From Planomicrobium soli (GTDB lineage Bacteria; Bacillota; Bacilli; Bacillales_A; Planococcaceae): DNA of 64,000 nucleotides. The translations under genes were made by a program, and so were the position numbers. Positions 27,417 through 35,735 of this stretch are shown here, in pieces (position 1 is the stretch's first letter; each line of letters begins with the position of its first letter). The DNA lies in the NCBI RefSeq assembly GCF_003014655.1, contig NZ_PYAT01000001.1:62001-126000 (forward strand), in the 5' to 3' direction. Below the pieces are notes generated by a model. The model made no database searches. It saw nothing but the letters and a program-made list of their open reading frames with translations, and had not been told where the DNA came from.

Positions 27417-28208
27417 ATGAGTAAACTGTTCAGAGTGTTGATCGTTTTCTTGATGGCTCTTTCATTGCCTATGACAAGCGCTTTTGCTCATAACAACTAC
27501 GGAAAAGACTATGACAGGCATCATGGCAAAGACACACTTGTAGCTCTAGGAGATTCCGCTCCATTCGGTTATAGTCCGCACCGCAATAACGATCGTCCGG
27601 CCAAATATGCTTTTCCTTATTTGATTGGAGCGAAAGCCGATTTGAAGGTACAAAATTTGGCAGTTCCCGGCTGGAAGACTGATGACCTTCTCGATGCTTT
27701 GGATACAGACAAAAGATTCCGTCATGCTGTGAAAAAGGCCGATTACGTGATACTCAACATAGGCGGTATCGATTTTATTGAACTATTGAAAGCCGCCCAT
27801 GCCGAGAGCCGCGGAGATAACAAGCTTTTCCACAAACTACTGGCACAAAAGCTGGCCAACACTGATGTTTTCGATAACCTTAATGAAATCATTAAAGAAA
27901 TACGTTCTCTGACAGATGCGCCGATCGTCTTGTATAACCTTTACAACCCGTTCCAAGTTAAAGATCCGTTCCACCAAGTAGTTGACCGCTATCTTCCACA
28001 GATCAACGAAGGATACAAAAAGCTGGCGGATTCCAACAAAAAAGTAAAATTAGCCAACGCTGACAAAGCTTTCGGTGACAATCAGGCAAAATACGTTTTT
28101 CCAAAAGATGTACACCCGACAAAAGCCGGTCATGTGAGGCTCGCTAAAATCGGCCTTCGTGCCCTAAAGCATGAGTATTCTCATCATCATCACCATCATC
28201 ACCATTAA
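27417..28208 (+). CDS. Secreted SGNH/GDSL hydrolase with C-terminal octahistidine
   Basis: A 263-aa exported lipase/esterase-like enzyme. Signal peptide residues 1-24 (MSKLFRVLIVFLMALSLPMT, cleavage near AFA-HNN). The GDS nucleophile is Ser47 in LVALGDSAPFG, the block III Gly/Asn region is ILNIGGIDF, and the Asp-His pair is in DVHPTKAGH. The gene ends with a run of eight histidine codons, followed by the stop; His is also frequent in the N-terminal HHGKD. AAAGGAGGTG precedes the ATG. The His tail could bind Zn/Ni or attach to the surface; this is inference. Confidence 0.87.
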   Translation: MSKLFRVLIVFLMALSLPMTSAFAHNNYGKDYDRHHGKDTLVALGDSAPFGYSPHRNNDRPAKYAFPYLIGAKADLKVQNLAVPGWKTDDLLDALDTDKRFRHAVKKADYVILNIGGIDFIELLKAAHAESRGDNKLFHKLLAQKLANTDVFDNLNEIIKEIRSLTDAPIVLYNLYNPFQVKDPFHQVVDRYLPQINEGYKKLADSNKKVKLANADKAFGDNQAKYVFPKDVHPTKAGHVRLAKIGLRALKHEYSHHHHHHHH

Positions 28209-28211
28209 TGC

Positions 28212-28250
28212 AAAAACTGCCGTCCTGAGTTAAAGGACGGCAGTTTTTTT
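28212..28250. terminator. Bidirectional terminator, SGNH / WGR genes
   Basis: AAAACTGCCGTCCT/AGGACGGCAGTTTT stem with a short loop; T-runs on both strands between convergent genes. Confidence 0.9.
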
Positions 28251-28353
28251 GCTGGCAAGTTTTTCTCACATACTAAAAACCAATGGCGGCACTCCTTGGT
28301 TTTCTTATGCTGTTCATTTAAAGGGAAAACAACCAACAAATTGCTCTAGCATT

Positions 28354-29133
28354 CTAGCCCAATGGCGTTTCCCCGTATAAATCCCATAATAGCGGAAACC
28401 TTTCGCGCAGCCCTTCTTCGTCATCTTCATCCCAGTCAAATTCCATGATCGGCTGTTCGTAAGCATCCCCTGACAACTTCCAGTACAAATCAAGGTATGC
28501 CTCTTGTTCCTGTCCAGTCTTTTCTTCGTATGCCATGCTGGCACAATAGAGAAATTCTTCGAATTCAGGAACTTCTTCTTCTAGCTCTTCTAAATAAGGA
28601 ATGATGCTTTCCGGATTTTGAATAGCCTTTTCGTACCGTTCTTTTCCAAGGAAAAGGAGCCACGCCCGGAAATAATCAAAAGAATCATCTGAGCAGCCGC
28701 CCATAATAATATATGCAGCAGCCCATAAATTCGAGGTATAGGATTTATTATAGTTCTGGTTAAAATGGTAATCGAATCGAATAATGTCGTTGAGTGGTTT
28801 TTTCGACAGCTGTCCGACAAGCCATTCCAGCTGTTCCTCCCAGTCCTCTCCTTTTTTATGAGCCGAGGAAAGAAGCTCCCAGAACTGGTCCTCTGACATG
28901 CCAACTTCTTGGATGCCTTCTTCTTTCTCGCTTTCACTATAACCTTTTTTCAATTTCGACTGGATCAACTTGTTCGCTTCCTTTAGGCAAGCTTCTTCAG
29001 AATCGAATTCCTTGGTGTTCACCGAACCCATTGTACCGATTTTTCCATATGAAACGATAAAGCCATTGCCTTGAACTTTTATTTTCCAGAACTTATTTGA
29101 AGAAACGGTCTTGTATACCAGCAGTTTTTCCAC
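28354..29133 (-). CDS. WGR domain - DUF4240 protein (copy 1)
   Basis: A 259-aa cytoplasmic protein. Residues 1-70 are a WGR domain ([32 protein letters not shown]), a module found in PARPs and bacterial regulators and thought to bind nucleic acid. From about residue 80 it is DUF4240 ([38 protein letters not shown]), of unknown function. The C-terminus is very acidic (DWDEDDEEG). The start is a GTG at 29133 with AAGGA rather distant. A full-length paralogue lies 0.9 kb away, transcribed divergently. Confidence 0.82.
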   Translation of the reverse strand: MEKLLVYKTVSSNKFWKIKVQGNGFIVSYGKIGTMGSVNTKEFDSEEACLKEANKLIQSKLKKGYSESEKEEGIQEVGMSEDQFWELLSSAHKKGEDWEEQLEWLVGQLSKKPLNDIIRFDYHFNQNYNKSYTSNLWAAAYIIMGGCSDDSFDYFRAWLLFLGKERYEKAIQNPESIIPYLEELEEEVPEFEEFLYCASMAYEEKTGQEQEAYLDLYWKLSGDAYEQPIMEFDWDEDDEEGLRERFPLLWDLYGETPLG

Positions 29134-29252
29134 TTTAGTGTATCATTCCTTGCTTTCTGACTTATTGCTTGTGAAGCCATTTCCGCTTTGCTTGTCTAAT
29201 GAATTAAAACTATATTCTTGTATGTATCGAACAAGTGGATTTCAAATAATAA

Positions 29253-29293
29253 GACAGCCACCATAAAATAAGTTCATTTTAATGGCGGCTGTC
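29253..29293 (-). terminator. Terminator of the Excalibur protein gene
   Basis: GACAGCC...GGCTGTC stem with a G-U pair, extended through CCAT/ATGG and A/T pairs. Confidence 0.75.
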
Positions 29294-29320
29294 AAAGTTG
29301 GTTTTTAGTATAAATGGAAT

Positions 29321-29590
29321 TTAACGCTCACAAGCAATCAGATCTTTATCACGATCTTTTGATTTATTTGCATCATAAAGTGCTTTAGAAACGAAAGGTT
29401 TGTAATTGGTTTTTCCGCCTTTGTTCTTTACACTAGATGTTCTAGCTACTCCGCCTTTATAATCTTTGTTCAAAGCTGTGCAATTCGCATAGACTTTCAC
29501 TTTAGCATCAACCGACTCTACTGGAGCAGCACTATAAGTAAAACTGAAAGCAATAGTAGCAGACAATATGGCCATTGTTATTTTTTTCAT
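29321..29590 (-). CDS. Secreted Excalibur calcium-binding domain protein
   Basis: An 89-aa exported protein. Signal peptide to about residue 24 (KKITMAILSATIAFSFTYSA). The C-terminal Excalibur motif reads DANKSKDRDKDLIACE, a DxDxD-type calcium loop closed by a cysteine that pairs with the Cys in YANCTALNKDYKGGV. Two adjacent ATGs exist; the second is better spaced from GAGGG. Excalibur domains occur on surface nucleases and hydrolases, but here the domain stands alone. It lies between two divergent WGR-DUF4240 paralogues. Confidence 0.87.
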   Translation of the reverse strand: MKKITMAILSATIAFSFTYSAAPVESVDAKVKVYANCTALNKDYKGGVARTSSVKNKGGKTNYKPFVSKALYDANKSKDRDKDLIACER

Positions 29591-30037
29591 CATAATCCCT
29601 CTATTCGCATTTATTGAAGTCTTTTTTGGAAGAAGATATGAAAACTATAAACATTTACCAATTAAAAGACTTTATAACTATAACAGAATTAGATAAATAA
29701 GCCTATAGCAAAAAATCAAAATTTTAACGTTTTATGTTATTCTACCTTTTTCTATACCTGTTTAATGAATCTCTATATATCAGATTTAATATTATATAGT
29801 TATTCTGATGCAAGAGACTTTTTGTCTCATAACCCATTGATTTTTTGTTCTAATCCCCCTCTTAATCTGAAAAAATAAAAACTAATATGAAAATGGATAC
29901 AGCTTACAAAATGATGATATTATTAATTTTTGATTTTAACTCAAATGCCATAGTGCATAAAATACTTCCTCTATGTACAATAATAAAATGATTACTGTAC
30001 CTAGATATAAAACTGGTTGGTTCGAGGAGGTGTATCA
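29591..30037. other. AT-rich intergenic region
   Basis: Gap of 447 bp, very AT-rich, with no convincing gene. It holds only a small GAGAC/GTCTC hairpin near 29813. Promoters for the Excalibur gene (minus) and WGR copy 2 (plus) must lie here but no clear boxes stand out. Confidence 0.4.
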
Positions 30038-30823
30038 GTGCAAGCCCATTTAGTGTATAAGAGCAGCTATTCAAATAAGTTTTGGAAAATTGCAGTGGCA
30101 AAAACTTCATATGCTGTTACCTACGGAAGAATCGGCACTGTCGGAACAGTAAGAGCAAAAGAGTTTCCTTCCCCAGAAGCCTGCAAAAAAGAAGCGCATC
30201 GGCTCATTCAGTCAAAGCTGAAAAAAGGTTACCGGCCGGCTGTAACTATTCAACATGAGATAGAAGAAAGCACAATGACGGAACCCTACTTCTGGCAGCT
30301 AGTGGCGTTTTGCAAACACTATAGCGAGGATCCTTATAAACAGAAGGAGTGGCTTGTTTCTCATTTATCCCAACGATCCGTAATTGATATTATTAGTTTC
30401 GACTCCTTTTTAAATGAGCATTACTCCAAGTCGTACTCAAGCAATCTTTGGGCTGCCGCATATATTGCCATGGGAGAATGTTCCGGTGAAGGCTTCGATA
30501 GTTTTAGAGCTTGGATGCTTTTTTCAGGAAAAGAAGTATATTATAGAGCGATTGAAGACCCGGAGTCGCTCCTTCCCCATCTAAAAAAGGTGAAAGGACA
30601 AGAAACAATCCTGCAAGTGAAAACTTTGATAGCAGCAGCAAGTACAGCTTACAATGTAAAAACCGGCCATAGTTATGGCGAGTATAGAAAACTATATGCT
30701 CAATTGATGGCTGAAGATTTCAGTCTGCCTGAAATTGATATGACCTGGGATGAAGATAGAAAAAATTGTTTTAGCAACCTATTCCCTGGGCTTTGGAAAG
30801 CTTTTAGTAAAAATCCATTATGA
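30038..30823 (+). CDS. WGR domain - DUF4240 protein (copy 2)
   Basis: A 261-aa paralogue of the minus-strand gene at 28354. The WGR domain ([32 protein letters not shown]) is followed by DUF4240 ([36 protein letters not shown]). Domain order and length are the same throughout, with about half the residues identical by eye. It starts at GTG 30038, seven bases after GAGGAGG. The C-terminus keeps the WDED element but is less acidic than copy 1. It is probably a diverged duplicate kept for a distinct partner; function unknown. Confidence 0.82.
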   Translation: MQAHLVYKSSYSNKFWKIAVAKTSYAVTYGRIGTVGTVRAKEFPSPEACKKEAHRLIQSKLKKGYRPAVTIQHEIEESTMTEPYFWQLVAFCKHYSEDPYKQKEWLVSHLSQRSVIDIISFDSFLNEHYSKSYSSNLWAAAYIAMGECSGEGFDSFRAWMLFSGKEVYYRAIEDPESLLPHLKKVKGQETILQVKTLIAAASTAYNVKTGHSYGEYRKLYAQLMAEDFSLPEIDMTWDEDRKNCFSNLFPGLWKAFSKNPL

Positions 30824-31096
30824 TGCCGAAAATGTTATAAATAGAATTCTTCTTTAATTAAAAGTACATTATTTTATTATTCGTCCAGTTAAGTTTCTTA
30901 CTAAGGAGATTCCTCCTTCCATCTTATAAAGTAGATTAAAAGAGTCAAGACCTTCAATTAACTACTTTCTCCAAACAAGGCAGCTGAATTTTAGCCATTA
31001 TTCGATCCCTGCCTTATAATAAAAGAATAGTTCGTTGACATTCGATCAAGATCAGCATTTTCGGCGAATCATCAAATACTAGTTGAGGTGATGTCT

Positions 31097-31828
31097 TTGA
31101 GAAGTGGAAATCCTAGCTTAAAAACCGAGGCATTTGAAAGATTTGAGGACGTAGGCACAGGTCGAAACATGACCATTATAGGAACCGTAAATAGAACTTT
31201 TATTTTGTTATTGCTTCTACTTGCTACCTTTGTCTATTCCTGGAATCAGTTTGTCACCAATCCGGCTAGTGCAATGCCGCTAGTTCTTGTAGGGGGGATC
31301 GGCGGGTTCCTTGTAGCTTTGGTGACAATTTTCGTTCCAAAAATCTCGCCATTTACAGCTCCTGTTTATGCTTTGTTGGAAGGTTTATTCCTTGGGGCAG
31401 TTTCCGCCAGGTACGAACTTCAATACGGCGGAATCGTCTTCCAGGCGGTGCTTCTTACAATTGCCGTGTTGCTTAGTTTGTTGGTTGTTTACAGATCTGG
31501 CCTCATAAAGGTCACACATAATTTCAGATTGGGCGTTGCCGCTGCCACTGGCGCTGTCTTCGTGGTGTACCTGGTTTCCTTTATTGGCCGCTTTTTTGGG
31601 TTCCAAATTCCACACTTGCATGAAGCAACCCCTCTTGGCATTGCGATATCAGTCATCATTGTTATTGTGGCCGCCTTGAATCTCGTTTTGGATTTTGACT
31701 TTATTGAGAATGCATCAAAGAGGCGTACCCCGAAGTATTTCGAATGGTACGGTGCATTCGGGCTGCTGATTACCTTGATCTGGCTTTATCTTGAAATTCT
31801 CCGTTTGCTGTCCAAGTTGCGCAGGTGA
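31097..31828 (+). CDS. Bax inhibitor-1 / YccA family membrane protein
   Basis: A 243-aa protein with seven hydrophobic segments after a polar N-terminus (SGNPSLKTEAFERF). BI-1 features are TFILLLLLLATFVYSW, VPKISPFTAPVYALLEGLFLGAVSARYE and the C-terminal LVLDFDFIENASKRRTPKYFEWYGAFGLLITLIWLYLEIL, with the paired acidic residues of the calcium-leak channel site seen in YetJ. I choose TTG at 31097, which has GAGG eight bases upstream; an ATG two codons earlier is too close to that site. Confidence 0.85.
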   Translation: MRSGNPSLKTEAFERFEDVGTGRNMTIIGTVNRTFILLLLLLATFVYSWNQFVTNPASAMPLVLVGGIGGFLVALVTIFVPKISPFTAPVYALLEGLFLGAVSARYELQYGGIVFQAVLLTIAVLLSLLVVYRSGLIKVTHNFRLGVAAATGAVFVVYLVSFIGRFFGFQIPHLHEATPLGIAISVIIVIVAALNLVLDFDFIENASKRRTPKYFEWYGAFGLLITLIWLYLEILRLLSKLRR

Positions 31829-31833
31829 TCACG

Positions 31834-31859
31834 AAAACGTCCTTCGGGGCGTTTTTTTT
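31834..31859 (+). terminator. Terminator of the BI-1 gene
   Basis: AAAACGTCC-TTCG-GGGCGTTTT stem-loop with UUCG-type tetraloop, then eight T. Confidence 0.88.
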
Positions 31860-32021
31860 GTTGCAAATGTAGTAGCAAGAGATAGTTTTAGAGAACTTCA
31901 ACTTCGCTAGGACCACATTCACATAAGTTTTTATGCGTTTTTTAATGCATTTTTTCCATAGTGGTGTATTATAAAGACTAGTATTTTTTTATAAAGTCTT
32001 ATTTAAAAGGGGCAACTAGAT

Positions 32022-33239
32022 ATGCACAATAAATTTGCAAAAAGAGCGTGTTCCATCAAATCCTCTGATATGCGCATCATCTTGACTGCGGGGGAGCGGC
32101 CAGAATTGATTTCGTTTGCAGGCGGACTTCCAGCCCCAGAACTGTTTCCAATTGAAGCATTAAAAACGGCAAGCGAAGCGGTCCTGACTGAAGAAGGCGC
32201 GGCTTCTCTTCAATATAGTGCAACAGAAGGCTACCTCCCGCTCCGGCAGGCTATCGCCGGACGAATGGAAGCAATCGGCATTCCGGCAACATTGGATCAG
32301 CTTATGATCACATCCGGTTCCCAGCAGGCCATAGACCTTACCGGCAGGCTCCTGCTCGATGAAGGGGATACGATCATCTGCGAAAGCCCGACTTACCTCG
32401 CTGCAATCAATGCATTTAAAACATATGACGCTAATTTTGTAGAAGTGGAAATGGACGAGGACGGAATGATCATGGAGATCTTGGAAAAGCGCCTTATGGA
32501 AAACCCTCATGCAAAATTCATTTATACTATTCCTGATTTCCAAAATCCGTCTGGCCGTACACTGAGCCTCGAAAGAAGAAAACGCATGATCAAGCTTGCC
32601 AAGCAATATGACATGATCATTCTAGAAGATAACCCGTATGGCGCCATCCGGTTTTCCGGAACTCCTATTCCGCCGATCAAGCAGTTTGACACGGACGGCC
32701 GCGTCATTTACTTGAGCACGTTCTCAAAAATTTTCGCACCAGGACTCCGGTTGGGCTGGATCTGCGCCGATACCGTGTTCATCGAAAAATACATAGGCCT
32801 GAAAGAGTCTGCGGACATGCATTCTGACGGCTTTGCTCAGCGCCTGACGGCAAAATACATGGAACAGAACGATATTGATGCGCATATTGAAACCATCAAA
32901 GAGGTCTATAAAGAGCGTTGTGCAGTCATGATCGATTGCATCGAGCAATTTTTTCCGAAAAGCGTCTCTTTTGTAAAACCGGAAGGCGGCTTGTTCCTCT
33001 GGGTAGAGCTTCCTGAATCAATGGATGCCCGCAAAATTTCGTTAAAGTTGTTGGAAAGCAACGTCGCGGTAATTCCCGGCGCCGCCTTTTTCGCTGGCAA
33101 CGCTCAGACGAATACGCTGCGCTTGAATTTCTCGAACACACCGGAAGAACGCATCAAAGAAGGCATGAAACGCATGGGCGAAGTGCTGCAGCGTGAATTG
33201 AACGAAGATGCATCTACCACTGAACCAATGACACTGTAA
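32022..33239 (+). CDS. PLP-dependent aminotransferase (LysN/ARO8-like)
   Basis: A 405-aa fold-type I aminotransferase lacking the GntR domain of MocR proteins. Visible: ISFAGGLPAPELFP, SLQYSATEGYLPLRQAIA, ITSGSQQAIDL, YTIPDFQNPSGRTLS, the PLP lysine in LSTFSKIFAPGLRLGW (about residue 236) and the carboxylate-binding Arg in LRLNFSN. The closest type is 2-aminoadipate/aromatic aminotransferase, with 2-oxoglutarate as likely acceptor. AAAGGGGC precedes the ATG. It is monocistronic; exact substrate uncertain. Confidence 0.9.
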   Translation: MHNKFAKRACSIKSSDMRIILTAGERPELISFAGGLPAPELFPIEALKTASEAVLTEEGAASLQYSATEGYLPLRQAIAGRMEAIGIPATLDQLMITSGSQQAIDLTGRLLLDEGDTIICESPTYLAAINAFKTYDANFVEVEMDEDGMIMEILEKRLMENPHAKFIYTIPDFQNPSGRTLSLERRKRMIKLAKQYDMIILEDNPYGAIRFSGTPIPPIKQFDTDGRVIYLSTFSKIFAPGLRLGWICADTVFIEKYIGLKESADMHSDGFAQRLTAKYMEQNDIDAHIETIKEVYKERCAVMIDCIEQFFPKSVSFVKPEGGLFLWVELPESMDARKISLKLLESNVAVIPGAAFFAGNAQTNTLRLNFSNTPEERIKEGMKRMGEVLQRELNEDASTTEPMTL

Positions 33240-33269
33240 ATTCTTGCTTTGAAGTTTACTGAAAACCAC

Positions 33270-33307
33270 AAAAAGCAGCTTTAATCTTTGAGATGGAGCT
33301 GCTTTTT
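33270..33307 (+). terminator. Terminator of the aminotransferase gene
   Basis: AAAAAGCAGCT/AGCTGCTTTTT stem, 16-nt loop, T-run. Confidence 0.85.
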
Positions 33308-33373
33308 GTCTGTTCTTTTTTGTACAGGCATTAACCTTATCTTAACTAATGCCAAACGATTCCAATAAAAAAC

Positions 33374-33403
33374 GAAAAGGCGCTAGAGCTCTAGCGCCTT
33401 TTC
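33374..33403 (-). terminator. Terminator of the FrnE-IDEAL operon
   Basis: Perfect palindrome with core AAAAGGCGCTAG/CTAGCGCCTTTT. Confidence 0.88.
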
Positions 33404-33441
33404 ATTTCTATTTATTGGAAAATCCCACAAATGCTCTACAG

Positions 33442-33765
33442 TTAGTTCACCATTTGTTTCCTTAAATTCAATTCAGCCGTAAGCTCGATAAACCACGCTT
33501 CATCTCCTGTTGATAACGCCAAGTCGATCAAAAATTCCAGCTGTTCTGTATCTTTTGTCTGCCCTGTTGGCACACTTTCAACTTGCTTAGCCGACATTGG
33601 AATGGTTTTTCCAATCAGCTCTTCATTGTCGCTCTTAACCACAGTCACATTCACTGCTTCTTGGACCATGCTCATGGAATCAATAAACCCGATGATCAGT
33701 TCGCCGTGGCGGGAAATGCCTTTAACCCAGTCGCTAGTTGTTAAAATCGCTTTATTATTTACCAT
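33442..33765 (-). CDS. IDEAL domain protein
   Basis: A 107-aa cytoplasmic protein. The C-terminal LEFLIDLALSTGDEAWFIELTAELN fits the IDEAL domain of Bacillales proteins, a short motif also seen in YpiB-type regulators. The N-terminal about 65 residues (TTSDWVKGISRHGELIIGFIDS) are beta-rich and unassigned. GAAGGTG is eight bases before the ATG. It is 30 bp downstream of the FrnE-like gene, so the two are likely co-transcribed and may share a stress role; that link is inference. Confidence 0.8.
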   Translation of the reverse strand: MVNNKAILTTSDWVKGISRHGELIIGFIDSMSMVQEAVNVTVVKSDNEELIGKTIPMSAKQVESVPTGQTKDTEQLEFLIDLALSTGDEAWFIELTAELNLRKQMVN

Positions 33766-33795
33766 AGGTTTGCACCTTCTTTTTTTAGTATCGTC

Positions 33796-34446
33796 TTAGC
33801 AGAATCCATCCGGTCCACAAGCCATGCCCTCGAAAAGGACTTTCGGCTTTTGCTTTTTCAGTTCATCTTCAATGATCTGCTCGATGGTTTCTTTCGAATG
33901 GATACCGGCAATCGCGGTATCGCCAATCACAAACGTTGGAACTGCCGTAACGTTCGCTTCTTGATAAGCGTGCTTGAGTGCTTGCTGATGAGCTTCTTTA
34001 TACTCGCGCGTTTCAAGTGCCTCGCGGTATTCTTTTTGGTCCAGCCCTACTTCTCCTGCAATCCGAGTCAATACATCAATATTTCCAATATCGAGCCCTT
34101 GTTGGAAAAACGCTTTGAGCATTCGTTCGTTATATATTGTTCCTTTTCCGTTTTCCTTGGCATACTGAAACCCTTCAAAAGCTAAATGGGTGTGCGGCTG
34201 AGGTGAAACATCCGGCAGGACAATATCAATTCCCATATTTTCTGCCATCGGATAAACTGACTGTGCCCAGGTTGTTTGGAGGTAATTCTCCTCAGGCCGC
34301 AGCGTCGGGTTTGGTTCAGGACGAAGTTCAAATGGCATCCATTCCACTTCCACGTCTTTCCCCTTAATCGCTTCTTCAAGCGGCTGTTCTGCTAAAAAAC
34401 AGAATGGGCATACGTAGTCAGAGTATACTTTTACCTTTATAGTCAT
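33796..34446 (-). CDS. DsbA-family oxidoreductase, FrnE-like
   Basis: A 216-aa cytoplasmic thioredoxin-fold protein. The redox motif is CPFC in VYSDYVCPFCFLAEQP; cis-Pro is in NVTAVPTFVIGDTAIAG, typical of FrnE/2-hydroxychromene-isomerase-like DsbA proteins. The C-terminus carries two further cysteines (ACGPDGFC). There is no signal peptide, so it acts in the cytosol, perhaps as a disulfide isomerase in oxidative stress. Start MTIKVKVY follows AAAGGA by 11 bases; the ATG four codons earlier overlaps that site. Confidence 0.88.
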   Translation of the reverse strand: MTIKVKVYSDYVCPFCFLAEQPLEEAIKGKDVEVEWMPFELRPEPNPTLRPEENYLQTTWAQSVYPMAENMGIDIVLPDVSPQPHTHLAFEGFQYAKENGKGTIYNERMLKAFFQQGLDIGNIDVLTRIAGEVGLDQKEYREALETREYKEAHQQALKHAYQEANVTAVPTFVIGDTAIAGIHSKETIEQIIEDELKKQKPKVLFEGMACGPDGFC

Positions 34447-35024
34447 CGTGAAAAACATCCTTTCAACTGCTTTGAAAACTTAAATCATCTTACAGTATTT
34501 TAGATATATTATAGAAAGAAATCTCTGAAAGCATGGCAACTACCGATAATCTGGGATCCACAATTATTCTTTAAAAGATTTTCAGGATATATTTTTGTAT
34601 CCCGCAACAAGACGTTGTTTAAACATTTTATAGCGTCTTTATTGTTGCTAATTAGAATTTTACGCCTGCCCAAATGAGATTACAATTTATTTGCTTTTAA
34701 TTCGAGATATACTGTGGATGATCATCAAACTGCTGTTGCGTCCTAAGTTATTAAAGACGCTGTAAAGATTTTAGAGCCTGTAATACAGCTTTGAAAATGG
34801 AATGTAGCTTTTTTGGGCTTCAGACCCAGCTCATTTTTCTCATCCTTAATAAATTTCTATTCCATAAAGATTTCTTAGTATAGCAATTATGCTGTTCCAG
34901 CAATTATTATTAACTAATAAAATTAAAGCGCTTTCATTCTAGTTCTTTAATTTTCCTTGTATCCCTTAGTTCTTTTAGACATTCATTAATTTGACATAAT
35001 CGGCCTCTCTTAACCGGTTACTAT
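34447..35024. other. Long gene-free region upstream of ahpC
   Basis: About 580 bp with no credible coding sequence. It holds an exact 10-bp inverted repeat AGCGTCTTTA (34631-34640) / TAAAGACGCT (34752-34761). A GCTGTA/TACAGC hairpin lies near 34759-34790, and a GGG/CCC mini-stem near 34815. These could be parts of a structured RNA or long leader; nothing recognisable. Confidence 0.35.
34923..34936. promoter_or_regulatory. Possible CcpA (cre) site upstream of ahpC
   Basis: Reverse strand TGAAAGCGCTTTAA matches the cre consensus at 13 of 14 positions. It is about 220 bp upstream of ahpC and 90 bp upstream of its putative -35, an unusual distance; the regulated transcript is unclear. Confidence 0.45.
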
Positions 35025-35060
35025 TTGACGAAAACAATTAAACCTATATAATAATTAGTA
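35025..35060 (+). promoter_or_regulatory. ahpC promoter with PerR-box-like sequence
   Basis: TTGACG (35025-35030), 16-nt spacer, TATAAT (35047-35052). Positions 35046-35060 match the Per box TTATAATNATTATAA at 12 of 15 positions and overlap the -10. PerR repression of ahpCF is established in Bacillus; here it is inferred from the site. Confidence 0.7.
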
Positions 35061-35071
35061 TAAAGTAGAAA

Positions 35072-35128
35072 CGATTGTTACAGAAAGAGCAGCTTCCTTA
35101 AGGCGAGCGCATCACTCTGCAACAATCG
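35072..35128 (+). other. Stem-loop in the ahpC 5' leader
   Basis: CGATTGTT pairs with AACAATCG across 41 nt, extended inward by CAGA/TCTG after one mismatch. It lies just after the promoter and about 28 nt before the ahpC start, so it would form at the 5' end of the transcript, leaving the GGAGGA site free. Confidence 0.6.
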
Positions 35129-35156
35129 AAATATTATATTTGGAGGAATTCTAGTC

Positions 35157-35720
35157 ATGTCATTGATCGGAAAAGAAGTACAACCATTTACAGCACAAGC
35201 ATACCAAAACGGTGATTTTATCGAAGTTACTGAACAAAACCTTAAAGGCCAATGGAGCGTAGTCTGCTTCTACCCAGCAGATTTCACATTCGTTTGCCCG
35301 ACAGAACTTGAAGATCTTCAAAACCAATATCCTGCCCTGAAAGAACTTGGCGCTGAAGTATTCTCTGTATCAAGAGACTCTCATTTCACACATAAAGCAT
35401 GGCACGATTCTTCAGAAGCAATCGGCAAAATTACATACGCAATGATCGGCGACCCGGCACATGTCCTTTCCCGTAACTTTGATGTATTGGTTGAAGAACT
35501 TGGCCAAGCAGACCGCGGAACATTCATCATCGACCCAGACGGCATCATTCAAGCTGTTGAAATCAATGCAGATGGCATTGGCCGTGATGCAAGCACACTC
35601 ATTAACAAAATCAAAGCAGCTCAATACGTACGCAACAACCCAGGTGAAGTTTGCCCGGCTAAATGGGAAGAAGGCGGCGAAACACTTAAGCCAAGCCTGG
35701 ATCTTGTAGGCAAAATTTAA
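35157..35720 (+). CDS. ahpC: Alkyl hydroperoxide reductase subunit C (peroxiredoxin)
   Basis: A 187-aa 2-Cys peroxiredoxin reducing H2O2 and organic hydroperoxides in the cytoplasm. Peroxidatic Cys47 is in FTFVCPTEL and resolving Cys166 is in GEVCPAKW, spacing normal for AhpC. GGAGGAATT precedes the ATG. It is followed 15 bp later by ahpF, which recycles it. The promoter has a PerR-box-like sequence, consistent with peroxide induction. Confidence 0.96.
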   Translation: MSLIGKEVQPFTAQAYQNGDFIEVTEQNLKGQWSVVCFYPADFTFVCPTELEDLQNQYPALKELGAEVFSVSRDSHFTHKAWHDSSEAIGKITYAMIGDPAHVLSRNFDVLVEELGQADRGTFIIDPDGIIQAVEINADGIGRDASTLINKIKAAQYVRNNPGEVCPAKWEEGGETLKPSLDLVGKI

Positions 35721-35735
35721 GGAGAGCGATAAAAG

